Assembly (NCBI GenBank): GCA_034336665.1
Contig: CM067566.1
Coordinates: 30,286,330-30,350,329 of the forward strand
DNA length: 64,000 nucleotides
Direction of reading: 5' to 3'
DNA from: Luscinia megarhynchos
Lineage: Eukaryota > Chordata > Aves > Passeriformes > Turdidae
The position numbers and the translations under genes are program-made. Position 1 is the first letter of the stretch. The number at the start of each line of letters is the position of its first letter. The notes under the pieces were generated by a model that ran no database searches, was not told the DNA's origin, and worked only from the letters and a program-made list of their open reading frames with translations. Of this stretch, positions 13,301-26,056 are shown piece after piece.

Positions 13301-15180
13301 TCTTAGTATCTTCAACAGATATTTCCCAGCAAAATCAAACCAGATTGTTTCATACTAAGCACTTCAGGTTCAATTAAACTGGTATTTTAAAATTAAACTT
13401 TGTTCTATTTAAAAAAAAAAACAAAAAACCAAAAAAATACTGATACTGATAGTAATTGAAACATAAACAATGCATAAAGCAAACTGTGCTGTTCCACCTT
13501 TTTTTCCTGACAGTGAGAGTTTTTCAACGTAATCACTTAGGGAGTTGTGACAACAGACCTAAGATCATCAGTTCAAACAATCACAGCACTAATGAGGGTA
13601 AAACTGATGATGTTGCAAGATGAGCAGCAGGCTAAGTCCTCCGATTCATATTTCCTTCTTTACAGAGCAGATTACTTCCATCTGGATAACTGACATTCTT
13701 CTTGATTGATTTTTGAAAATTGAACAGAGATAAAGAAACTGAAAGGTCTTTTGATATATTTTTGAGGCTATCACACATAAAGTTAGTATAAGGCAAAGTA
13801 GAGAATCACTCCAGGGGATGAAAAAAAGACTGGAAGGAAAAGAACATGAAAAAAAATATTAGTATCTCTAAACACACAGATCTCAGGAGGCTGAAAAGAT
13901 ATTCAGAATTGTACAAAGCCTTTACTCTTTTCCTTCTAGCCTGACTTGGTACAGCTTTTCCTAGAATGTCTTATCATCTCTACACTTGTAAAGTGATGTG
14001 TGATTGTGGCACACTGTGCCTGAGATATGAAAAGTACCTTCCCTTAAAGTACAAAAACAGTTTAAACAAAAATCAGTCTAAGCTATGCTCAGCTGGATGT
14101 AAAAGGATTAGAAACTCAGGCTGTTCAGCTGAAATATGTTTGTTATATATAGTAGTATATAGAGTCTGTATAATAGTGATTGATTTTTAAAGGCCAAGAA
14201 TGTCACTAAATGGCATAATCCTAAATTGCTATATAGCTATACAATTAACCCTTTTAGCTTTGTTTAGTTACTATTCTTGATAGGTTATAAAATCAATTTT
14301 AAAAATAAAACTCACTAATAGTTATAAGCTTTTTTTAACACCCCCACAGTTCTTAGGAAAATAGTGCATGCTTCATAGTTAGGGATATATTAGAACTCCA
14401 AATGCAGTGCTTATAATCACATAAAAGATTCCTAAAAAAATTTAAGATTAACAAACATACATTAGGTTATTCCTCATTATAGCAAGATGTAACAAAACCA
14501 AATGTACCAATGAGAAGTTAACTGTCTGAAAACATCTCTCAACAGAATATTGAATGGTAGAGATAAATTGATTATATGCAGCAAATATGTCTGAGATTTT
14601 TCTAAATGGTTACTTCATTGATACATGAAATGAAGTAAATTACTACATTTTAATCAATAGAACATATTGATATTAGGCAAGGGAATAAAAGGCATTAAGG
14701 TAACAGCTGAATTCCTAGAAGAGGTATGGTGACACTCCAGAAAACAAATTACAATTTTAAATTCTGCAGTGATGGGGTTTGGAACAGGCATTGGATTGGG
14801 GAGTATGGCTTTATGTCTTCTGAGGGGGCATGCCTTCACTGGAATTGCTGAATTTCACTAAAATTTCATTGATTGAAGTAAAATAAAAATATAAAGAGAA
14901 AAAAAGTAAAAATACCCAAAACCACTCCTGCTTCCAAAGCTGGGTTATTTACAATGAACTTAATTGTCAGTAGCATCATGGCTGAAGAAATTTCTAATCA
15001 AGGGATAGCAAAACTTCACCATTCCATCAGCTGCAAATAAGATTTTTTCCAGGAAAAAAGACCATTGAAGACACATCTTAGAAAGCTGATGTTGAAGCAG
15101 AGCTCTCAAAATGATTTACTGGTGGTGAAGTCAATGTAAGTTTATGAATTTATTAGCAAACAGAGCTAAGCTTATCATGG
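7342..15180. other. Unique non-coding AT-rich DNA
   Basis: I see no recognisable gene or repeat family. Open frames of 100-125 codons on the minus strand at 8967-9341, 9837-10163 and 12444-12764 have no family resemblance, no conserved motifs and no flanking gene structure, and are treated as chance. Short A-rich tracts occur near 8331 and 13410. Confidence 0.65.
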
Positions 15181-15189
15181 CACTTGGAA

Positions 15190-15235
15190 CGGCTGCAGGA
15201 ATTTTTGAGCAGGGAGAGCCACTCGCACCGAACCG
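15190..15235. other. Small CpG cluster
   Basis: Four CpG dinucleotides fall within about 46 bp (near 15190, 15224, 15229 and 15234) in a window where CpG is otherwise rare. The surrounding 15.18-15.30 kb is moderately GC-richer than its flanks. It is far too small to be a CpG island. It could be a conserved regulatory element protected from methylation decay, a fragment of a younger insertion, or chance. Confidence 0.35.
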
Positions 15236-16371
15236 ATTGTGGCATTGCTGAGCAGGGTGTGAGGCTTGCACATGCCAGCTGAAACTCCTACAGCAGAGTC
15301 ACCTGAAGAGAGCAAGACACTCATTTGCTTCATTTCACAGCACTGAATTTAATAATTTCTGCAAACATTCCTTTTTCTATTATTAATAACTTTCAACTTT
15401 CTTTCTCCCTATACGGTCAGCAGTTTAGAGTACGAAAAGAAGCTTGCTGAGGCAGGGGATATGTGGACTTTGTTTTACACAAATGTGGTCTTGCTTACTT
15501 CAGAGAAAATTCAGTAAAAATTACATCACATTACTTAGTGGCAGCATGTAGAAACTTGCTAGAACTGCAAGAGTACTGAAAGACCACAGAGTAATGTGTA
15601 TAGCTAGGGAATTTCATCAATCTTTTTTGAGAGAGTTCAGTAACAAAGAACAGAAACTAGCTTAGCATGAAGAAGATATAAATAATACTAAAATTATTTC
15701 CCTAAGTTTTTACATGCTTTGCTTATTATAGCTATTGCAGAGATTCAACAAAATGGCTATATGAATTGTTTTAATTCCAAAGAAGTGAAACCTGGTGTAA
15801 CTAGAGCATGAAAATTAGCAAGCACAACAGATTTCAATGCAATTTGACTATTAACTAGTCACAAAGTTTTTCTTCCCTTCAGAAGACATAACATTCAAAT
15901 TGTTGCAGTGAGCACAGCAGAATATTTTATTTTCATCAATCTATAGTTTATTATTACAAAGAAGGAACGAGGAAAACTGATAAAGGTCTCTATCAGTTCC
16001 ATAAAAAAAGAATCAAAAAAAATTGTGGGAAGGAAGATCTGATAGTTACATCAGAAATCCCATTATAGTTAAAATAAAGCTCTAAATTTAAGTGTTGATT
16101 TATGAGACTTTTCAGTTTATCCTGGCTTTAACCAACCCTTCTGTCATTCCCCAACACTTTTACAGGTAGATAGAAAGCAAAGAAGGCGTTTTTTACAAGC
16201 TGCTGGTTATAAACTGGTTATAAAAATTTTGTGACTGAAAAACTTTGCTCGAAATGTTGAAAAACTGGGAGAATTATGCCATCATGAATTCCTAACAGCT
16301 GAGGATGACAGCACCCTTGACTTGGTGCATGTACAAAATTCACACGAACTGGTCATGAATTGATCATGAAT

Positions 16372-16376
16372 CATTT
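16372..16376. repeat. Target-site duplication, left copy
   Basis: CATTT directly abuts the TG that begins the LTR-like segment on the plus strand. The same five bases follow the terminal CA at 16821-16825. Confidence 0.5.
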
Positions 16377-16820
16377 TGTTGTTGCTTGTATGAAGCAAAG
16401 GGACACAGAGTCCCTAGGCAGGTGCAAAGAAGAGCTGTTTTATTGCAAAAACCTGGCCTTTTCAAGCAGCTAGTCCATTATCACTCACATTCCATTTAAG
16501 TACAGTATAACAAATGCAATTCAACCAACCATCATACACCACGATGTGAGCACATATTGGTTGTAGAACTTGTTTCTCTACCTCAAATTCAGCTGGGTAA
16601 CTTTCCCATAGTACTTTTCTGTTTAGCCAAAGCAGCAGGCCTGAGCCATGATTTTAGAAGCACAAAAAGGCCCCTGTTCTATAAGGTTTTATTTATATGC
16701 AACACTCAAAAAGACCCTGATCTTCCTTCATCTTGGTCCCTCAGAGGGACCTATTTGTGAATAAGACTTCAGGCAGAAGTGACTAGCGAGCTGTGCTGAG
16801 GTAAGTGCACTTGTCTGGCA
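16377..16820 (-). mobile_element. Putative solo LTR of an endogenous retrovirus
   Basis: A 444-bp segment has the form of a retroviral LTR in minus orientation. On the plus strand it begins TGTTGTTGCTTG and ends TTGTCTGGCA, so both strands start TG and end CA. It is flanked by 5-bp direct repeats (CATTT). On the minus strand an AATAAA polyadenylation signal (TTTATT on plus at 16439-16444) lies about 62 nt before the LTR 3' end, a normal R-U5 spacing. An AT-rich stretch (TTATACTGTACTTAAATGG on minus) sits upstream as a possible promoter. No internal retroviral genes are beside it, which suggests recombination to a solo LTR. I cannot name the family. A 5-bp duplication is compatible with ERVL-type or related groups. 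Confidence 0.55.
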
Positions 16821-16825
16821 CATTT
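16821..16825. repeat. Target-site duplication, right copy
   Basis: CATTT immediately follows the terminal CA of the LTR-like segment and matches the left copy at 16372-16376. Confidence 0.5.
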
Positions 16826-19800
16826 GAAGTGCAGATGCATGAAAATATAACTTTTTCATGATCTGTTTCTCTGCCTAGGCTTTGGGGTATCATATGTCAT
16901 CCTCTGATGTTGTGGAAAGCACAGAACTGTTAGGACACTTTCATTTTACCAAATGGTGAGCTGAAAGATGGTAAATGGAACCTGAACAACCCACCCTACC
17001 CTGTGGGTAATCAATCTGGGAGATGTGGTGCACAAAGGTAATTTTTCCAGTGGAAAATGCAATAGCAGTGGCCTGAGGCAGCCATCCTGGCCTTAACGAG
17101 AGCCCTGTGTAGAAGAGCAACTTGTTACACTTATCTTAACTTTGATAAAGACTCTCTGTTCCCCTGGGAAAGGTGCATACCAGAGGAATGACTACAGCCA
17201 TAAACACCATGCATGAATGTTTTTCCTCTGCCTCCCAGAAGGATGTGTCCAAGTGAATGGCTGATAAGGGCAGAAATGTCTGCTCTAAGGAGCAAGTTTG
17301 GTGGTGTGGCTCTTTTGTCTTTCCTTCTGCACATTTCCAAGACTTTCCTTAAACTTTCCTATAGTAAAAACCTAAATACTGAAGTGTGTGGAATAAAGAT
17401 GGATCCTGCTGGAAGAAAAAGGCAGTGGTTTCTGTCTTTTCCCAAGCTGCAGCAAAAATGTGCAAAAATCTGCAGTTTCATAACTATTTTCACATCTTCA
17501 TGAATGAATAGGAGCTGAGAACTCATTTTTTTTGGCCTGATAAGGAACCAGTTTCTAAGCACACAAATATATTCTGCCCAAATACCTTTGATCCTGCTAC
17601 ATCACTATTCTGCACAAATTATCTGCTGTTTGTTCAGGTCTACCATGTAAAACATTATGACCTCATAAAAGTCAAATATGATGCTCCTCAACAAACCTTC
17701 CCAAAGAAAGCAGTAGTGTGATAAACAGATATCTTTTGTGAAAGACAACCCAACTTAAAACATGGAATCTAAACATGTTTAGAATAATTTCATAATTTAA
17801 GGTTTCCTTCCCCCAATGACTTTAACACTGTGATAGTTGCAAAATCAGAGGGTGATGGTGCAAGGCAATTAGTCCTGTATTTTGGGTTCCATGACAATGG
17901 CAAGCATATGCTTCAAAGGTATGTTTTTTAAGGTCTGGAGAGGTCATCTAATTCCTCTGTGACTATCTGCTCATCCACTGGCCATACTGTTAGTCTTCAA
18001 CACTGATTATAGCCACAGAAATCTTCTTGTTACAGTCTTAAGGCATTAGGGCCAAACAAACCCAACACTTTAAATCCCTGCAATACTAATTTAGCTGTTG
18101 TTCTCAGAAGTTTATAATCTCTTTCTGAGCTGCAGAAACCCACTATTGACAAGGTGAGAGATAATCTCACTCACATAGCCTTGATACAGCTAATTATTCT
18201 GCTGTCTTTTCATAGGATGTTGACACAGAAACCCATCACTACTACTATTCTGTGCAAAATAAGACCAAAAAAATCAATGTTATGTAACAGGCAAAGATAA
18301 TAAATGTCACAAACATATTCTTTCACAAATGATTATGTATGCAGCTTAAGGGATTCACAGTAACCTGTAAAATCTGAAACAAATGTTAAAATTTTGAAAA
18401 GATTAGTATAGGTGTGATTACTGAAATGAGAAAAACAGTAAAGGCAAGGAAGTAGTGTGAAAGTACATGCTATTATTCTTAAAGGGTAAATTGAAAAGTG
18501 CGTTTGCAATTCAAGATAATAAATAACTTTGAAAAGCAACAGTAGAATCAATGTGCAAAAACAAAATAAACACAGGTAGTTCATTAAGTCAATAAACCAG
18601 GGATCATCCATAGTATGAACGACTGCAGTAGGCAAATTTTAAGCAGAAACTGAGCATTGAAAAGTCAAACTTTCTGGTAACTTGTCACATTAACAAGCCT
18701 GTGTAAGTTTCAAAAATATATCTACATGGGGATTGGTACTGCCTGTCTCAGCTAGAGAACAGGAAACTCGGAAAGAAGCTTGTGCTGGACTAGTCAGAGG
18801 GAACCGTTTCCAACTGAGAGAATTACAAAATATCCAAAATTTATAAAAATCTGTCTGACCCTCAACTCAAGTGGTTAAAATTCTGAGACGCTGGTGCTAA
18901 ACTGCTCTGCTTGAAGTAAGCAAATTAACTTCCAAGGAGAAGCAAAATTTGGATCAATTGTTTTAATTTACATCAATTAACTACCAATGGGTCAGAATGT
19001 GTTATTTTACATTTTGCAATCGTGTGTCACAGCTCTAGAAACAGAGGTTTTAAATGACTATTGCAACTCAAATTCCAGCTAGTTTCTCGAGTGCCTGAAC
19101 AATTCTAGACCATTATGAGAGTTTAAGAGGAAATGCATTAGAGACTAAAGGTTCAGAAAGATAGCAGTAGCTTGCAAAATGACAGTAATTTTTCAGAACC
19201 AAGTTGTGTTACAGAAAAGGGTTTTCACCCTCTTCCCTTCTCCATAATTTCTGGCAGGATCAGTATCAGAAGAAACTCAAAATTGAAATCTTGGGGTCTT
19301 GTGCCACAGATCTGCTTGTTCCTGAAACATCCACCTCTCTTGCAATAAGAGCAGTAGTAAATAAGAAAACAAACTCATATTTTTCTCAAATTTTAAATAG
19401 GGTAGATTTGTATGCAAGTTTTATGCAGTCTGAGCCCCTTGCCCTATATATTTTTATGAAAAGGGCAAAACACTGCAAATATCACAATTTTATATGACTC
19501 ACAACTTTATATTAACCCTATCAACAATATATCTGGGAATTCATTAGTATATGAGTGAAATGTGTAGGCAATGACAGAAGGATGAACACCAGAGCCTTCA
19601 GATTGAACACATTTTAATAGCTACTACTAATTAAATTCTATGTCTTCTGCAACTCCATTCTAAATCAATTTCTGAGTGGGGATAGGTTCCTGAAGAGTGT
19701 GATGATTCTGTATCTCTTTTTTTAATAATTTTTTGTGGTCCAGTAGTGTTTAATGTGAAGAGTTAATCCAAATCCAAATCCAAATCCAAATATAAATACA

Positions 19801-22800
19801 AATAAAATAAATACATATTTTCCTCTCAAATAACTGAAGATAATCTTAAGAGACAAAGCTCTGGTGAGTAAAGAGGTGTGATGAGTGCCTCCCAGGAGAA
19901 TAGCTACATCCATTAAAATGGCAAATGTAGATAAAGTGGTGGCAAACATGCCTGCAGCTTACTATTGCTGCTGCCCCTACTACTGCACAGAAGAAATGAT
20001 TTTGGTTTTGTGAAGTGGCTGAAAGGAGAGAAAAAAGTCAGTACAGCAGGGAAATGCACAAGGAAAAAAGGGATTCCTAAGTAATCAACCTCCTATCTGA
20101 CTCTACTTGTAGTTTCTTCTGCAGTGGAGTAAACTGAAGCTTTGTCATAGAACTCAAAGCCAGCAGTAGCAGTCTTCAAAATGCAGTAAATTCCTTCATA
20201 AGTGTCATCAAGAAAGGTCAGGAACATGCTGCTGTTATAGGAAAGCCTGGATTATTTGCTTCTAGACTTGAACAGATGTAAATAGAAGCTGCTACAGCAA
20301 AGTTATTCTATAATAAGGTTTCATGCTGATTTGAAAGTTGCTGTTATAGATCTTTAAATAGTAGATAATGCCACAGTTTGAAGCTGTTCATTTGGATCTT
20401 CTACTACTTTAAAAAAAGAAAAATATTATTTTCAACTTATGTGGGCTTTGTCACATCATCATTTTTGTGTCAGGCAATTGGAATACCTCTTCTGACTCAA
20501 TTTTTTGTAATGATGAGCCTTTTCTTAAAGATTTTTGTTGGCAAGACAAATACTTTTGTACTGCCTGATTTGAAAATTTCTATCCAAATCTGTGGCAATT
20601 CTAAGAGATAGGAATCTGTCCCTATCACCTTTTAACTGGTGGTAAAGAACTTCAGACTAACACTGACAAGCAGATATCTGGATTGTTCCCTCATACAACT
20701 TGGATTTATAGTAAACTAGTGAACTATCAAATAAGTGTGCTATAGAAGCTAGGTATGAAAAAGAATAACCTAGGATTTGTGCTTACTAAAAACCATTGAG
20801 ACAATGGAGTCTGCTTGAAATATAAAGCTTAAATTTCAGGTCTCAACAAAGAAAACATGCATAGAGTATCAGTTGTCCCTGAGTTTCAATATACAGGATG
20901 CTGGTTTGTAACTTGTAGATCTGTTTATCAACAAGAATCTTGAGCTTGATGTCTACAGGGTAAAATATTGTCACCTGCTTTTTCATTGTATGATTTCCAA
21001 GGACTTTGAAAGCAGTTCTAAAATCCAAAATTATCATATCTTCTCTCATTCTGAAAAGACTGAAATGCTGGAACAGGAGGGATGCATAGTTTGGAAATAC
21101 ACTCACTTCAGTCAAAAGAATAAAAGGTTCCACTAGACCGTTAAAGACTTCAAGTGCTAGAGAAATTGAGCTAGATTTCACTGAGATTTACCAAATTAAC
21201 TTAAATTTTTAATTTCTATGTAAAAATATGTAAGATCAAATGAAATCTAAATGGAAAATTAGGGAAAAGGCAGAATGAATTCCAGATCAGATACTTCTTT
21301 ACTCCCAAAGAATAAAGTATTCTTTTTTTTTTTCTTTCTTCTTCCTGTTTACTTGCATGGAGAATATGCAGTGAAACCACATTCCTCAATTCCTTCCTGT
21401 ACCACCCCTCACTCAAAAACATCTTTTTCACCCTTCATCAAAGGGCATAACTTGTCCTAGGCAGGAACAAAGAACAAGGGAAAAGTCTTATCAGATAAAA
21501 TTGGATGCAGATATTATTCCTGCAGTTTCTGCCAGTTTGTAGTTGGTTCCAGCACCACCCCCCACCTACCTTCCTTTATTTTGTCAAATAATGAAAAAAA
21601 TATAACTATAATAAATTCTATGATTTGCTAATACACTTTTTATATAAATATATCCTAATTCCCTAACTAGCTGTTCCTGCATTGCAGCCTTTTTTCCCTT
21701 CCTTCTCACAAGTTCTTCATTTATTTCCTATAACATGGGGAGATACTTTGTAATTTAAATCATGGAAAACATTTATGTTGATTCACATGTGTTAATTTAG
21801 CCCCTTACATAATTTTCCTTCTCACACTAAATTAAACTTATATTTTATTTGAAAATATTTTGGGACACCCTTGACTGCACAGTATCTGCTGATCAATATT
21901 CACATATTATTTAGGTAGCTGGCACCCCAGTCCTTTCACAAGCAGAAGACTATTTGAGTGTACATTTTGAGTGCTGAAGAGCTGAGAGCAGGTTTTCTCT
22001 GCAAAATTTGATTAGTAAAGATGCCTGTTTGGTTCTCTGTAGGACACAAGTTCTTGGTAGCTGTCAGAAGCAGGATAATACAGATTGGATATTAGAACTC
22101 TTGCACCTCTAACCTTTAGGGCAATAAGAATCATATATCTTCTGTCTTGCAAAGTCGAAGTCTGACACATATTGATGTTTCAAGTTTCATGTCCAGTACT
22201 GTTTAAAGCTGAATCTCTACTGACACTGCAGGTACCAAATCGGTAGCTTGCAGTAAATGGGGAATGCTTAAAACTCTCTTCAAAGTTCTTGGCTAACAAA
22301 TATTATTTATTATGTTCAAGTCATAGACCTGACTGACTCATAGACACCCTTTTATTTACATTATATATTTCCTATCCCTGTCATAATGAAATCCATTTTG
22401 AAGAGCAAGCTGTTTATTCATCTTAAAAGTTGCTCAGGCTGTCATAAGCATGGGTAAGATGACAAGTACTATTTTTTAGCCCAAAGTTAGCAAAAGCCCA
22501 TGACTCAGAGGCAGCTCAGGTTGTGGTTTCAGTCTAGATTTCCCTTTTTTAGCTTTATTTTTTGTAAGTTTGTTGGTGCACTAGGTTCACCAGCACTGAA
22601 GTGCACGAGTAATTCTTTACACTGATACATTGCTAATTTTCTTCTTGGCTACACTAGGAATACATCTAGGATGACAGCCCAGGTTCAGGTACAAGAAGTC
22701 TGTTTTCATTCATCATATGGTTGAACTAGCTACTCTTTGATTACTCTTGAGACTTTCAAAAGATCATCTAATTTTAAAAAATTAATTCAACCTCAGATAT

Positions 22801-23778
22801 ACTTGGGAAACATCCTGAACTGGACTCGGGATGCCAGGATCTCTATGGACCCCAAACACTGGTTTTAGGACTTACTAACCCTTTACTCAGTGACACAGAA
22901 AAAGGCAACACTGAAGGACTTGTGAGTCAATTCCTGGACTCCTGCAGGTTATAACCCCATGTTAAGGTAAAAAAGGGAATATTGATTTCAGCAATGTCTG
23001 TGTATCAAGTCAAGGGAACAGCAGCCTCCAGCACAGAAACAAATGAACAAATAGCTTCTCCTTAATGCAAGAAGCATAATCTACATAAACTTCCTGAAAT
23101 TATGTCCTGTCAGATAGCTCATCCATTCCTTCTATGTATGTAATTATATATGTTTCTTCATTAAGACCGACGGAGATCTCTTTAGTCCAGATGTTATTAT
23201 TGTGTCACCTAAGTTGCTGAGATGTACCTAACTTTCTTACAGCTGGTATCTTAGTTTAAATATACTTGAACAATTTCAAGGGCTTTCACTGACATACATG
23301 AATAAAGGAAAATCAAGAATATAGACAAACAGACAAAAAAAATTGCAATTTGAGCAAGTATTTCCATGGCTTAAAATGTCTCTAATTGTTGTATTTTCAT
23401 TACAAAGACAAAATGTTGAAGCATATGATGCATGTGAACAAACTTGAACAAGTTTTACATGAAAATATACATTAAAATATTCTGTGATACAAGTAGTGAA
23501 AGCAAGATCTTCAAGAAAAGCTCATCTGTTAATGCCAAGGTGCCATATAAGACTGTGTGAGAAAAAAACTTCAGAATCTGGGGAAATTCTGTAAAATCCA
23601 CCAAATGCAAATCTATGCTTAGACTTCTGGGCAATATTTATTTTAAAATGCATTGTATGCTGCAGTCTTTGATACAGTAAAAATTTTATTTCTTGTAAGA
23701 CCTACACACCTCTTCTTCTGAAGTGCATTTCAAGAAATTTCACTTTTTAAGATTCTTGTGTGATTTGAGTTAAATCAG
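16826..23778. other. Unique non-coding DNA
   Basis: No recognisable gene. Open frames overlap on both strands at 17131-17503, which is typical of chance in locally GC-richer DNA. A hexanucleotide repeat lies at 19764-19790 (listed separately). A pyrimidine-rich tract lies at 21322-21345. The remainder is AT-rich unique sequence. Confidence 0.65.
19764..19790. repeat. Hexanucleotide repeat (AATCCA)n
   Basis: About four and a half copies of AATCCA decay into related AAATAC/AAATAA units up to about 19815. It is a small simple-sequence locus. On the minus strand it translates as a short alternating Phe-Gly run, which is an artefact of the repeat. Confidence 0.85.
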
Positions 23779-24387
23779 TGTCTTAGTTTGAGCTGGGAAA
23801 GAGTTAATTTTCGTCTCAGTAGCTGAGCACAGTCTTGGATCCAGTATGAGAATGATGTTGATAACACCCTGATGTTTGGCTGTGGCCAAGCAGTGCTTAC
23901 CCCAAGTCAAGGACTTTTCAGTGTCCCAGGCTCTGCCAGTGAGGAAGTGCACAGGAAGCTGTGATGGAGCATGGCCAGGGCAGCTGAACTGAACAGGCCA
24001 AAAGGATATTCCATACCATGGAATGTCAAGCTCAGGACATGGAGAAGTTCCCAGGAGCTGCCAATGACAGCTCAGGATGGGCTGGGCATTGGTCAGCAGC
24101 TGACGAGTAATTTTACTGAGCGTTGATTTTCTTCCTTGGGATTTATTTCTGGCTCTCTCTCTCTTCCCTTTCCATTACAATTATTAATATTATTATTACT
24201 ATCATTATTATTACTAATACAATTAATAATAATAATATATTTTACTTTATTTCAATTATAAAACTATCCTTATTTCAACCCACAGGTTTTAACCTTTTTT
24301 CTGATTCTCCTTTCCATCCCACCAGGAAGGGAGAGAGTGAATGAGCAACTGTGGTATTTAGTTTTCAATTGCTGTTGAACTCGTAAA
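23779..24387 (+). mobile_element. Degraded solo LTR of an avian endogenous retrovirus
   Basis: The segment matches, in order, an LTR family common in bird genomes as I remember it. It starts TGTCTTAGTTTGAGCTGGGA and continues with GAGTTAATTTTC, ATGAGAATGATGTTGATAAC and CAAGGACTTTTCAG. It then has GATATTCCATACCATG, a TTATTATTATTA-type block, a TTATTTCAACCCACAGGTTTT motif and a TTCTGATTCTCC motif. The right end is diverged and lacks a clear CA, so the end coordinate is approximate. No gag, pol or env remnants flank it, so it is a solo LTR. The target-site duplication is not clear, consistent with age. I do not give a family name. Confidence 0.85.
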
Positions 24388-25620
24388 ATAAAGGAGAATT
24401 AATTGACATGATGAAAAATAGAACATAATTTTGTGACTCTATCACACTCTATGATACAGATATTGTCTTACTTCCCTATTGTATTTTGTTTTAAAGCATT
24501 TTCTCAAAAAATCTCATGTTCTGTATTGGAACCACACACACACCTGCATGTGCATATAGGTGTCTATGCATTTCCACTGTATAAAACACACACTGGTCTG
24601 TTTCTTCACCACTGGAGAAGCAGTATAGATATACTCAGTCAGAGGTGATGGTCTACTTGTGTAGGTCTGGAAGAAAATCTTGTTACTGATTTTAATCTTT
24701 AGCAAAGTAATTATTATGAACAATCTCCTGTACTATTTCCAGGTCAGGCTGCATTAGCACAATACAAGTGACTGCCTTTAGATTACCATTGTGCATATGC
24801 CATTGAAATTAGGAGTATGTTAGATTTATCTCAAACTCAAGTAGCTAAAACTTCTGCAGAATATTATACCTCAGAGGAGATTTTGAAAGACACTTTTCCC
24901 TCAATTTGTTATATCATGCAGAATCTCATACTATTAAGTATTATGCACTGAAACTTCATACACTCAGTGAAGCCGACTGCTTGGTTCAGGCAGATTAATC
25001 AGACTTGTTACCCAGAATAGAATTATCTAAAAATACTCCATATAACAAGATAAAAAATGATAATCCACAGCTGGTGCAGAGGCGTGCTCACAGTGAGCCC
25101 AGTCACTGCATTGGGCTGCCAGACCCAGTGTGATAACAGTGATAAAGCAGAACAGGACACAGTGCTCTGCATCTTGTTGCCAAGGGGAACACATCATCAA
25201 TATGGGTCTAAGGGGAATCTAAGAATTAATTGTTATTCTAATTTTTGTTTTAACAATTTAGAAGTCCAACTTGCCTTATGCTAACACTCCTAATCCAAAC
25301 TTAAGCAGAATAGCTGTGTTAATAATACAGGCAAATTTATTACACAAAACCACTGTTCTACTGAAACCTATATTGGCCTTCCTGATGACCCTCTGAATCC
25401 TAAGGATGAAAATCTGGTTTTCCAAGAAAAGAGAATGTGGCCTAGAGGTCACTGACACTGGGCTGTCTTTGGAGTAAAGATCATAATGTTTATGAAGAGA
25501 GTTTCTTCCTTCTCTTTCGCAGGAGAGCCATGTGATCAATGATGCATTTCTTCTCAAACAGAGTTATTATTTTCCTGTATTTTTTTTTGAAATTCATTGC
25601 TTTCTTTCATTGCTTCACAG
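24388..25620. other. Unique non-coding DNA
   Basis: I see no gene. A short (CA)n run lies near 24533-24545. The last 40 bases before 25621 are strongly pyrimidine-rich and end TTGCTTCACAG, which resembles a splice acceptor. Confidence 0.6.
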
Positions 25621-26056
25621 CTAAAGTTTGAAAGGTGCCCCTCAGCATCCCCCAGCCCCTGTTACCCCGGGGTTCTTAGGGCTTTACCACAGACAGTTCT
25701 CATTGCTGGAGCTAAAACAGATCAGGCAGCAGTCACTGACTGCTGAACCAACCTACAACCAGTTAAGTCCAAGACAAGTGCAGAGAGGTGCTAACTTTCT
25801 GCACTGCCTTTCCACAGTAATGGAACAAATTCAATATACTGTCCAGCCCACAGACTCTTGTCTTTTCACAGAAAAAGAATTCTACTCGATCATTTCAATA
25901 CTGATATTACTGGACAGGGAGATCTTGGGCAATTCAAGGATGATTACAGGGCTAAGACAGGGAGCACAGGAAATCAGACTGCAGCCTCCCCAGCTCTGCA
26001 AGTCACTGGAAAGAGATGGCCATGGGCACACCCTGCGAGTTAACACCTGGTTGTGA
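25621..26056 (+). other. GC-richer open frame behind an acceptor-like site
   Basis: A pyrimidine-rich tract ending TTTCATTGCTTCACAG (to 25620) resembles a strong 3' splice site. After an early in-frame TAA at 25622-25624, one frame is open for about 144 codons to a TGA at 26054-26056. It has no ATG until codon 63 or so. The predicted peptide is Gln- and Leu-rich with no recognisable domain, signal peptide or membrane segment. GC content is visibly higher than in the flanks. A 15-A tract lies at 26383-26397 and an AATAAA at about 26513. It could be a terminal exon of an unknown gene or lncRNA, an old retrocopy, a remnant of an unrecognised retroelement, or chance. Confidence 0.2.

Noticed and set aside
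17131..17503. Overlapping open frames on both strands
   Set aside because: Mirror-image open frames reflect local composition. Neither translation is recognised.
17930..18130. Possible very old CR1 remnant (GAGAGGTCATCTAATTCC)
   Set aside because: Only a short motif resembles a CR1 tail, and no colinear landmarks follow.
19722..19949. Open frame with an alternating Phe-Gly stretch
   Set aside because: The FG run is produced by the AATCCA hexamer repeat. It is not a nucleoporin-like protein.
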